From assembly GCA_030867875.1 (NCBI GenBank), contig JAOWCC010000655.1, positions 4,379,083 to 4,443,082 on the forward strand: 64,000 nucleotides of DNA, read 5' to 3'. Source of the stretch: Actinernus sp. WN-2022. Its lineage: Eukaryota; Cnidaria; Anthozoa; Actiniaria; Actinernidae. The position numbers and the translations under genes are program-made. Below the pieces are notes generated by a model, which did not search any database, was not told the DNA's origin, and saw nothing but the letters and a program-made list of their open reading frames with translations. Positions 56,913-64,000 of the stretch are shown piece after piece (the stretch's first letter is position 1; the number at the start of each line of letters is the position of its first letter).

Positions 56913-58067
56913 CTAGGGGGTGTAAGGTGGTGGCTCACCCAGGGGTAGGTTGTCCTCGAGACTGTAAGGTGGCGGTGGCTCACCCATGTATGAATCGTAG
57001 TACAAGGCACACTCATGGGTTATGTCAACCATGTTGTATTTTTCACTGCATGCATTAATCACGATTGGATTGCAGGTGCACATCAGGTCGCGATTCGCAA
57101 TTGGATAGCGGGCATATATTGAGTGGTGGTCCACCTGATCATCTAAGCCTATGCCTGAGTAATTCGTGTTGTCTGCATCGTTTGCGTTGCGTGGGTTGTA
57201 TGGGCGCCATGCATTGCGTCTCTCATTGGACTCCCAGTCCATGTCTTCGTCATCCGAATCGATGAGGCATATCCTATTCAACTGGGTGCGTATTCTCCTT
57301 AGGGTGTGATGGTCTGAGCCCCTTATCATTACGTTTAGAATGCGTTGGTCCCATATGTTGGATATGTCATCTGGGTTTATTGGGTATGTGAATAGGTTGC
57401 CACATGAGTGCGGGTCTATGTATAGGGGGTCAACTAGGTCTGGGTATGTGTCATCCATGAATAGGTTGCCGCATAAGCGCGGGTCTATCTCATCTGGGTC
57501 TGGGTATGTGTCGTCCATGAATAGGCTGCCGCATAAGCGCGGGTCTATGTACAGGGGGTCAACTAGGGGTGGGTCTATGAATAGGCTGCCGCATAAGTGC
57601 GGGTCTATGTACAGGGGGTCAACTAGGGGTGGGTCTATGAATAGGCTGCCACATAATCGCGGGTCTATGTATAGGGGGTCAACTAGGGGTGGGTCTATGA
57701 ATAGGCTGCCACATAATCGCGGGTCTATGTACAGGGGGTCAACTAGGGGTGGGTCTATGAATAGGCTGCCACATAATCGCGGGTCTATGTATAGGGGGTC
57801 AACTAGGTCTGGGTATGTGTCGTCCATGAGTGCCTTGGCAATATCGAACAGAGCATCCAGTATCTCCTGTTGTGCCTTCGACCTTGCCATGTCTCTACGC
57901 ACGTTATATGCAATGAGTTCTGTCTCAATAATACTGTGCTGTGCATCCAGTGCCTCCATGTGCACCTCCATACGTGCCGTGATCCTACGCATGCGATCTT
58001 CGAAACGTTCTATCGTGTCGATATAGTTGTGTGCTTTTGTGCTTTGCGCTTTTCTGTTGTTCACCAT
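56913..58067 (-). CDS. Polinton-linked repeat protein with two PPxY motifs
   Basis: Intact 384-residue protein, not recognised. Residues about 15-80 are charged and helical (IERFEDRMRRITARMEVHME), likely a coiled coil. The middle (about 80-235) is a tandem repeat of 20 residues, VDPLYIDPRLCGSLFIDPPL, in five close and two or three diverged copies, encoded by a 60-bp DNA repeat at about 57404-57825. The C-terminal part has several Cys and Tyr residues and ends GEPPPPYSLEDNLPLGEPPPYTP-like, with two PPxY motifs (PPPPY and PPPY). PPxY motifs bind WW domains of NEDD4-type ubiquitin ligases and act as late-budding or sorting signals in many viruses; that role here is inference. It is divergent from the polymerase gene with 152 bp between the starts. 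Confidence 0.75.
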   Translation of the reverse strand: MVNNRKAQSTKAHNYIDTIERFEDRMRRITARMEVHMEALDAQHSIIETELIAYNVRRDMARSKAQQEILDALFDIAKALMDDTYPDLVDPLYIDPRLCGSLFIDPPLVDPLYIDPRLCGSLFIDPPLVDPLYIDPRLCGSLFIDPPLVDPLYIDPHLCGSLFIDPPLVDPLYIDPRLCGSLFMDDTYPDPDEIDPRLCGNLFMDDTYPDLVDPLYIDPHSCGNLFTYPINPDDISNIWDQRILNVMIRGSDHHTLRRIRTQLNRICLIDSDDEDMDWESNERRNAWRPYNPRNANDADNTNYSGIGLDDQVDHHSIYARYPIANRDLMCTCNPIVINACSEKYNMVDITHECALYYDSYMGEPPPPYSLEDNLPLGEPPPYTP

Positions 58068-58219
58068 CGTACTATACTAGGTCGATATATCTTTAAGTGT
58101 ACTGCGTGCTCGACACGTGTGCTTGTGTGCTTATCAGCCATGCGCACGTTTTTTAGGCGATTATTTATGTGCTCACATGAAAAGGGCTTAAAGGATTGGC
58201 GCGTTAATATATTATTGGA
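58068..58219. promoter_or_regulatory. Divergent intergenic region, Polinton
   Basis: 152 bp separate the starts of the PPxY gene (minus) and polB (plus). AT-rich words (gatatatctttaa, ttaatatattattgg) near each start could serve as promoter elements. The inference rests on position only. Confidence 0.45.
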
Positions 58220-61200
58220 ATGAGTGGCAATGCGCAAAACGTTATGGATATGGAAGTACCTGAAATCAATGTGCCGATCTTGAAGCCAGTGGCATATAGT
58301 AAGCCAAAAGCATCTAGCAAGTCAACTAAGAACGCTATGAATGCATTCGTTGATGAGATCCTATCACTTGTTCCAGAGGCTAATAAGAAAGTGGATGAAC
58401 GTATCAAAAAAATAAGGGAGGAAATAAATAAACTATGCGATACGAACAAACCACAACCACAACCTAGGCAGTACAAGACTGCAATAAAAGGATTCTTGAA
58501 GACATTCAGAATAGAAGGACAAGAGATCGATTATAAGACTTACGTTGATAGCAATAAACAAAGAGTCATCAATTTAATAAACCAACAAGACAAATCGATA
58601 AAGATGAAATTCATACTCACATGTGAGTTCACGAAAGAAGACACGAATACGGGATCACCTGTTACTACTATTGGAAATTTCCATTCTAGAATAGAGATAA
58701 TTACGGAAGCAACAGACGTATCCGATATATTCGATAACACGATGGAAGAAATAATTGAAAAAATTGAAACATTCCAAAATGAAGGATCTGGATGGAAATT
58801 CGCAAGAGTATCATATTTAGACATACACATCGACAAGCATATACCTATTAAGGCAAATTCATATTTGCCTCTTCCTAAGGATTTAGCCATAAAGAAAGCA
58901 ATTGTAAATATGAAAAATATGGATGATGAATGTTTCAAATGGTGCGTTACTGAAGCAGCGTATCCTAGGAATAGAGACAATGAACGTATTACGAAAAGAC
59001 TAAAGGAGAATTCAGAAAGGTTAGATTGGAGCGATATCGAATTTCCAGTTTCACTAAGACAGATAGACCATTTCGAAAGGAACAATGCACTATATTCAGT
59101 AAACGTTTTTGGATACGATAACAATGAAGTATATCCTCTAAGAATTAGTAAGTTCAATAGAGACCAAACCATTAATTTATTAATGATATCAGATGGTGAT
59201 ATAAATCATTATTGTTGGATTAAGAGTCTTAGCAGACTATTGTCATCGCAGGTTAACAAGCATCATCATAAAACGTATTTTTGTAATAGATGCTTGAACT
59301 CATTCAAGTCGGAGGAATCACTAAACAATCATATAGAATATTGTTCAGACCACGATGCTGTTAAGATAGAGCTACCAAAAAAGGGAACCATGCTAAAATT
59401 CAAGAATTATAATAGATCTATGAGAGTACCATTTGTAATCTATGCTGATTTTGAATGTTTTACGGAGAGTATATCAACTTGCAACCCCAATGACAGTGAG
59501 AGTTATACGAAACAATACCAGAAGCATAAACCATCAGGATTTTGCTATTTGATAAAATGTTTTGATGATGACGTATTGAAACCAAAGTTAGTTACGTATA
59601 CAGCTGAGTTTCATGGTGATGACGTTGCACAGAAATTCATAAGTTGTCTTGAGAATTCTATAAAGGAAATCTATAATAAATTTAAATTCACTAAGAAGGT
59701 ATGCATGACAGGAGAAGATGAGATTGCCTATAGGGAAGCCATTAGTTGCCATATCTGTGGTGGAGAGTTAGTAGGTGATAAAGTATTGGATCATTGCCAT
59801 ATAACAGGTAAGTATAGAGGTGCGGCTCATAATGATTGTAATATTAATTATCAAATTCCAAAATTCTTTCCTGTCGTATTTCATAATCTGTCTGGATATG
59901 ATGCACATCTTTTTATTAAGAACCTAGGCGTAACGGAAGGTGAGATAGATTGTATACCAACTACGGATGAGAAGTATATTTCATTTACGAAGAAGATAAT
60001 TGTAGACAGCTTTGTGAAGGATGGAAAGAATAAAAATATTACACGAGATATCAGATTCATTGATAGCTTTAAATTTATGCAAATGAGTCTAGCAAATCTT
60101 GTAGGTAATCTTGACAAGTCTAGTTGTATGAATATGAAAAGATTCTACAAAGGAAAGCAGTTAGATTTATTGTTGAGGAAAGGAGTCTATCCTTATGATT
60201 ACGTAGATAGTTTCCAAAAGTTAGCTGACACGAGTCTTCCACCAATAGAAGCCTTCTATTCGAAGCTGACTAGCACATCGATCTCAAAAGAGGATTATGA
60301 ACATGCTAATACTGTTTGGAAGAATTTCGATATGAAATCTATGAAAGACTATCATGATACGTATCTCAAATCTGATGTCATCCTATTGGCAGATGTATTT
60401 GAGAACTTTAGAGATGTATGTTTGAAGAATTATAATCTAGATCCCGCATGGTATTATACATCACCAGGATTATCATGGGATGCCTGTTTGAAAATGACTA
60501 AGATTAACTTACAACTACTACATGATATTGATATGATAAATATGGTTGAGAAAGGTATTAGAGGTGGAGTATCAATGATTTCGACCCGCTATAGTATGGC
60601 TAATAATAAGTACATGGATAATTATGATCCATTGAAGCCCTCGAAATATATTCAATACCTAGATGCAAATAATTTATATGGGTGGGCAATGAGTAGGAAA
60701 CTACCAACACATAATTTTAAGTGGATGAATAAGATGGAGTTGAGTAAGTGGTATAAATATCCTTCTATATTAGAAGTAGATCTAGAGTATCCAACAGATC
60801 ATCACAATCTACACAACGACTATCCTTTAGCTCCAGAAAGACTGATGATAAATGAGGTAGAGAAATTGATTCCAAATCTGAATAATAAAACCAAATACAT
60901 TGTTCACCATGATGCACTGAAACTATATGAGAGCTTAGGATTGAAAATTACTAAGATCCATAGAGGTATAACATTTAGTGAGAGTGCTTGGATGGCTCCA
61001 TATATAAACTTGAATACGGAGCTACGTAAGGAAGCTAAGAATGAGTTCGAAAAAGACTTCTTCAAATTGATGAACAACTCAACCTTTGGTAAGACTATGG
61101 AAAACATACGTAATAGAGTTGACATCCAACTTGTTACATCTGAAAATAAGGTAAGGAAGTTAGTATCCAAACCAAATTATCAACATCGAACTATATTCTC

Positions 61201-61870
61201 TGAGAACTTGGTAGCCATACACATGAAAAGAATAAAGGTAGTATTTGACAAACCAATATACTTGGGTATGTCTATCTTAGATATTAGTAAGGAGCTAATG
61301 TATGACTTTCACTATAATTATATTAAACCTAAGTATCATGAGAAAGCAAAACTCCTTTTCACAGATACGGACAGCTTGATGTATGAAATAGAAACAAACG
61401 ATTTCTACAAGGATATAGAAAACGATATACTATTAAATTTCGATACAAGTAACTATCCAAATGATCATCCATCAGGTATAGGAACGGAAGTCAATAAAAA
61501 AGTTATAGGAATGTTCAAGGATGAAGTAGGTGGTAAGATCATTACTGAGTTCGTTGGACTGAGGGCAAAATTATACGCATTCAAATACTGTGGCATAGAA
61601 GAGAAGAAGTGTAAGGGTATTAAGAAATCAGTTGTTAAGAACGACATCACATTTGACAATTATAAAATGTGCTTATTTGATGGTATTCCTCAGATGAGAA
61701 AGATGAATGTAATCAGAAGTCACTTACATGAAATTTATACAGAAGAAGTCAATAAGGTAGCATTATCTAGAGATGACGATAAACGAAATATCAGCCCTGA
61801 TGGTATTAATACTTTAGCACACGGTTATAAGGAATCGGTAGTACAGACGAAAAATGAATTGATAGTATGA
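58220..61870 (+). CDS. polB: Protein-primed family B DNA polymerase
   Basis: Intact 1216-residue polymerase that would copy the Polinton genome from a protein primer. N-terminal region of unknown fold; a C2H2-like finger near residues 350-380 (YFCNRCLNSFKSEESLNNH). Proofreading exonuclease motifs: YADFE at 408-412 (D410, E412), FHNLSGYDAH at 554-563 and YLKSDVILLADVF from 715 (D719). Between ExoI and ExoII lies a zinc/His-rich insert, CHICGG at 510-515, LDHCHITGKYRG with D524/H525/C526/H527, and CN at 540-541, like an endonuclease VII zinc domain. Polymerase motifs: YLDANNLYGWA (D815), LMNNSTFGKTMEN (K958) and FTDTDSLMYE (D1049, D1051). All catalytic residues are present. It ends two bases from the end of the convergent integrase gene. 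Confidence 0.96.
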   Translation: MSGNAQNVMDMEVPEINVPILKPVAYSKPKASSKSTKNAMNAFVDEILSLVPEANKKVDERIKKIREEINKLCDTNKPQPQPRQYKTAIKGFLKTFRIEGQEIDYKTYVDSNKQRVINLINQQDKSIKMKFILTCEFTKEDTNTGSPVTTIGNFHSRIEIITEATDVSDIFDNTMEEIIEKIETFQNEGSGWKFARVSYLDIHIDKHIPIKANSYLPLPKDLAIKKAIVNMKNMDDECFKWCVTEAAYPRNRDNERITKRLKENSERLDWSDIEFPVSLRQIDHFERNNALYSVNVFGYDNNEVYPLRISKFNRDQTINLLMISDGDINHYCWIKSLSRLLSSQVNKHHHKTYFCNRCLNSFKSEESLNNHIEYCSDHDAVKIELPKKGTMLKFKNYNRSMRVPFVIYADFECFTESISTCNPNDSESYTKQYQKHKPSGFCYLIKCFDDDVLKPKLVTYTAEFHGDDVAQKFISCLENSIKEIYNKFKFTKKVCMTGEDEIAYREAISCHICGGELVGDKVLDHCHITGKYRGAAHNDCNINYQIPKFFPVVFHNLSGYDAHLFIKNLGVTEGEIDCIPTTDEKYISFTKKIIVDSFVKDGKNKNITRDIRFIDSFKFMQMSLANLVGNLDKSSCMNMKRFYKGKQLDLLLRKGVYPYDYVDSFQKLADTSLPPIEAFYSKLTSTSISKEDYEHANTVWKNFDMKSMKDYHDTYLKSDVILLADVFENFRDVCLKNYNLDPAWYYTSPGLSWDACLKMTKINLQLLHDIDMINMVEKGIRGGVSMISTRYSMANNKYMDNYDPLKPSKYIQYLDANNLYGWAMSRKLPTHNFKWMNKMELSKWYKYPSILEVDLEYPTDHHNLHNDYPLAPERLMINEVEKLIPNLNNKTKYIVHHDALKLYESLGLKITKIHRGITFSESAWMAPYINLNTELRKEAKNEFEKDFFKLMNNSTFGKTMENIRNRVDIQLVTSENKVRKLVSKPNYQHRTIFSENLVAIHMKRIKVVFDKPIYLGMSILDISKELMYDFHYNYIKPKYHEKAKLLFTDTDSLMYEIETNDFYKDIENDILLNFDTSNYPNDHPSGIGTEVNKKVIGMFKDEVGGKIITEFVGLRAKLYAFKYCGIEEKKCKGIKKSVVKNDITFDNYKMCLFDGIPQMRKMNVIRSHLHEIYTEEVNKVALSRDDDKRNISPDGINTLAHGYKESVVQTKNELIV

Positions 61871-61872
61871 GC

Positions 61873-62835
61873 TCACAAAACACTGTTTGGTGGTAGTTCA
61901 GTATCATGTGGTACGGTTTGCAATTCTTCTCTTACGAAACCTCGTTTTGGACCTGCTATTAAGAAATATAAGACAGGTTGATTTGTAGAGATGATACTAC
62001 GTGAAATGTCATACATATCTAAACTCCATATTGGATCAGTTGATCTATATCTATCACCTCCTTCAAGTTCTCCTGGAGCATATAAGTATCTAACCTTCAC
62101 TCCTGCTGGTAATATCTTTTCATCTAATCCGACAGGCCTTTTATATTTATCTTCTTTATTTTCAACTTCTTTAGAGCTTATTGATTTTATAGGTTCTTTA
62201 CCAGTAATTCTTCTAACGGAACTATTAATAGTTTTCAAAACACCAGGCAATATCTTAACCCACTTTCTTGATCTATCATTTTCCATTATCATTTCCTGAG
62301 CATATTGGTGACTAAATAGTTTTTCAGAGATAGTTCTATTAGCTCTTTCGACTAATGATTGTGCTCTATGGTTACCAGCTTCACTTCTTTGAATTTTAAT
62401 ATTATGTTTTTTCATTTCACCCATAAATTCTGTTCCAGGATCTACCATTAATGTTTGTGGCCATTTTAGTTTCCTAGAATAAATCTTAGTAAAAGCTTTT
62501 GATACTTCCGTAGAATATTTAGATGTCAAGGGTTCGGCATCAACGTATCTAGAAGCTATGTCGACAACAACCAAAGCATATTTGTAAGTTCTTCTATTGA
62601 CAGTATCATGTGGAAGGAATAATAAGTCCGCTTGATGGATCTGATTAGGTTTTGATATATCCCAGTGAGGTCTTGGAACATATGTGGGAGCTGGTAAGTA
62701 TATTTGCCAAATCGATTGTTTCTCAAGCCACTTTTTTGTAAGGTCTTCACTTACACCAGCAGCCTGCGCTAATTTATAAATAGCTGAATATCCTTTCCAA
62801 TAACCATTTGTTGAATAATATATTTTACTAAACAT
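61873..62835 (-). CDS. int: Polinton retroviral-type integrase
   Basis: Intact 320-residue DDE integrase, which would join Polinton ends to host DNA. The catalytic triad is visible as D70 (NQIHQADLLFLPHD), D132 (TLMVDPGTEFMGE) and E163 (QSLVERANRTISEK). The N-terminal part is short and helical (YKLAQAAGVSEDLTKKWLEK). The C-terminal part (VRYLYAPGELEGGDRYRSTD, PVLYFLIAGPKRGFVREELQ) is the chromo/SH3-like tail usual for Polinton integrases, from memory. It is convergent with polB and divergent from the capsid-type gene, with only 36 bp between starts. Confidence 0.95.
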   Translation of the reverse strand: MFSKIYYSTNGYWKGYSAIYKLAQAAGVSEDLTKKWLEKQSIWQIYLPAPTYVPRPHWDISKPNQIHQADLLFLPHDTVNRRTYKYALVVVDIASRYVDAEPLTSKYSTEVSKAFTKIYSRKLKWPQTLMVDPGTEFMGEMKKHNIKIQRSEAGNHRAQSLVERANRTISEKLFSHQYAQEMIMENDRSRKWVKILPGVLKTINSSVRRITGKEPIKSISSKEVENKEDKYKRPVGLDEKILPAGVKVRYLYAPGELEGGDRYRSTDPIWSLDMYDISRSIISTNQPVLYFLIAGPKRGFVREELQTVPHDTELPPNSVL

Positions 62836-62871
62836 ATATAAATAAGAGAATAGCTTATTCCTTATAGTATT
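62836..62871. promoter_or_regulatory. 36-bp divergent start region, integrase/capsid
   Basis: The gap between the two start codons is AT-rich and contains atataaataa and cttatagtat. Both promoters must overlap here or reach into the neighbouring genes. Confidence 0.45.
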
Positions 62872-64000
62872 ATGTCACAACAAACGATTTCAGAAAAGCT
62901 AAGTGTCAGTCATGTTTATAAACACCCATTTGGATTGAAAGCAGAAAGTAGTCTAAATCGTATAACTATGAATCCATCTTCTGCAAGTCCAGGAGAAACT
63001 CTGTATGTCAATATTCCACAATTAACGGAGAATGTCGTTATTGTTCCTGGTAGCATAGCTCTACTATTCGATATTGTCATCACGGGACATGCAAATAAGA
63101 GACTTGTGAACAATATAGGTAGGAACCTAATATATAGACAAAAGGTAATATTTGGTGGAGAGACTATTCAGGATACACAACGTCATGATCTTTTCTATAC
63201 CTATCACGATTTATACTTATCAACGGAAGAACGTGAAAATAGAATAAAACAAGGCATATCTTCTGAAGCTATGAGAAAGATGCGAGCAAGTGCTGGTGAT
63301 AAGCCTTCTGATGTTGCTAAGGATACTGCTCTAGCAGCAATACACGGCACTAAGTATAAAATCCCACTTGACCACTCCATTTTGAACAATCATGGAGTAT
63401 TCTATCCAAAGGCACTACCTCATCCACTAATATTTGAGATTACGCTAGCCCCAGTCGCAGAAGTATTAGTATATTCAGATACTACGATACCTCCTAATTA
63501 TAAACTTACAAATATAGAAATGGAATATTCATGTATTTCAAGTGAATTACTTGCGGGTGAGGCTGCATCAACGTATCGAGGAGGTAGAGGCTTCTTCTAT
63601 GAGAATATAATTCTATATAAGACATTCAATATCAAGACAACGGATCTCGTCATCAATGAACATATTAATTTACCACGGAGGTCTATGACTGGAGTATTAT
63701 TCTTGTTCACGGAAGCCTATAATGTTGGTACAAGAGATTCCGAAAAGTTTGCTAACCCAAAGATTACATCTGTGATTATCGATATTGATGGAATGCCAAA
63801 TCGTCTATATTCAAAAGGTATGCTACCATCAGATCTGTGGGATTCCATAAGGAAACGCTTTCCAGGATTAGAAGGTGTGAAACAAAATGACTTCTACGCT
63901 AGCGATAAGTTTGCATTGTGGGTTGATTTGAGAACTTTTGCAGATAATGATGTTCATGGAGGAGGATTGACACTGAATAACACACGAGATGGTGTAAGAC
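62872..64000 (+). CDS. Polinton major capsid-type protein, partial
   Basis: Open from ATG 62872 (in tagtattATGTCAC) to the window edge, 376 codons without a stop, 3' end outside. The protein has the look of the double jelly-roll major capsid proteins of Polintons and adintoviruses: VVIVPGSIALLFDIVI, RNLIYRQKVIFGGETIQDT, a Lys/Arg-rich loop with SAGDKP, YKIPLDHSILNNHGVFYPKA, LPHPLIFEITLAPVAEVLVY, INLPRRSMTGVLFLFTEAYN and DKFALWVDLRTFADNDVHGG. The assignment rests on family memory and on position beside integrase and polB. It would form the particle shell. No break is seen in the part present. Confidence 0.85.
   Translation, partial: MSQQTISEKLSVSHVYKHPFGLKAESSLNRITMNPSSASPGETLYVNIPQLTENVVIVPGSIALLFDIVITGHANKRLVNNIGRNLIYRQKVIFGGETIQDTQRHDLFYTYHDLYLSTEERENRIKQGISSEAMRKMRASAGDKPSDVAKDTALAAIHGTKYKIPLDHSILNNHGVFYPKALPHPLIFEITLAPVAEVLVYSDTTIPPNYKLTNIEMEYSCISSELLAGEAASTYRGGRGFFYENIILYKTFNIKTTDLVINEHINLPRRSMTGVLFLFTEAYNVGTRDSEKFANPKITSVIIDIDGMPNRLYSKGMLPSDLWDSIRKRFPGLEGVKQNDFYASDKFALWVDLRTFADNDVHGGGLTLNNTRDGVR

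Larger units (their letters stand above)
56500..64000. mobile_element. Polinton/Maverick element, left part
   Basis: The cluster of protein-primed family B DNA polymerase, retroviral-type integrase and a jelly-roll capsid-type gene defines a Polinton/Maverick (or close adintovirus-like relative). All three core genes are open in this window, so the copy is young or maintained. The left end is not fixed: a region of short repeats at about 56570-56905 may be part of the terminal inverted repeat, which can only be proved with the right end outside this window. ATPase, protease and penton genes would be expected further right. Confidence 0.9.

Noticed and set aside
57404..57830. 60-bp repeats as a possible CRISPR or regulatory array
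   Set aside because: The repeats keep an open frame within a protein gene and have no variable spacers; they are a coding minisatellite.
57340..58026. 228-codon plus-strand frame (NRLPHKRGSMYRGST repeats)
   Set aside because: It is the antisense of the 20-residue repeat of the minus-strand PPxY gene. The minus frame is longer, has a good start and pairs with polB.
58540..59172. 210-codon minus-strand frame inside polB
   Set aside because: Shadow of the intact polymerase frame, with hydrophobic low-complexity content due to AT-rich codons.

Overview
The window is animal nuclear DNA, most likely from a cnidarian and probably an anthozoan such as a stony coral. That assignment rests on family resemblance recalled from memory, not on a search: a TPR array followed by a CHAT domain, a DZIP3-like HEPN exon, and a dense mix of BEL/Pao and Gypsy retrotransposons, a Harbinger transposon, a Polinton and many short TIR elements. 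Host genes are sparse, AT-rich non-coding DNA dominates, and there are no operons or ribosome-binding sites.

Region by region. (1) 1-10.4 kb: repeats, then a minus-strand TPR-CHAT exon (3.6-5.9 kb) whose CHAT domain is broken. (2) 10.45-17.53 kb: a decayed BEL/Pao LTR element with both LTRs and a target duplication. Its gag is split by a 1.8-kb TIR transposon with a clean 5-bp duplication. (3) 17.58-25.08 kb: one host exon encoding a DZIP3-like HEPN domain, cut in two by a 7.1-kb, apparently intact PIF/Harbinger transposon (transposase plus MADF partner, TIRs, TTA duplication). (4) 25-31.7 kb: short TIR elements and unexplained DNA. (5) 31.7-37.6 kb: a decayed Gypsy element lying inside a larger inverted repeat. 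(6) 37.9-45.3 kb: an approximately 127-bp satellite carrying a palindromic CRE-type site in every unit, with fragments of other elements. (7) 46.8-49 kb: a truncated Gypsy pol abutting a 29-bp satellite. (8) 49-56.5 kb: hAT-like and Harbinger-like non-autonomous elements. (9) 56.5 kb to the end: the left part of a Polinton/Maverick with intact protein-primed DNA polymerase B, integrase, a capsid-type gene running off the window, and an unfamiliar repeat-rich protein ending in two PPxY motifs.

The host-gene reading joins regions 1 and 3. The HEPN exon ends at a good splice donor in phase 1, and the TPR exon begins after a good acceptor in the compatible phase, both on the minus strand. The simplest model is one innate-immunity-like gene, HEPN-TPR-CHAT, with an intron of about 11.6 kb that received the BEL element and an exon that received the Harbinger element. 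The Polinton genes form a self-contained replication, integration and particle module.
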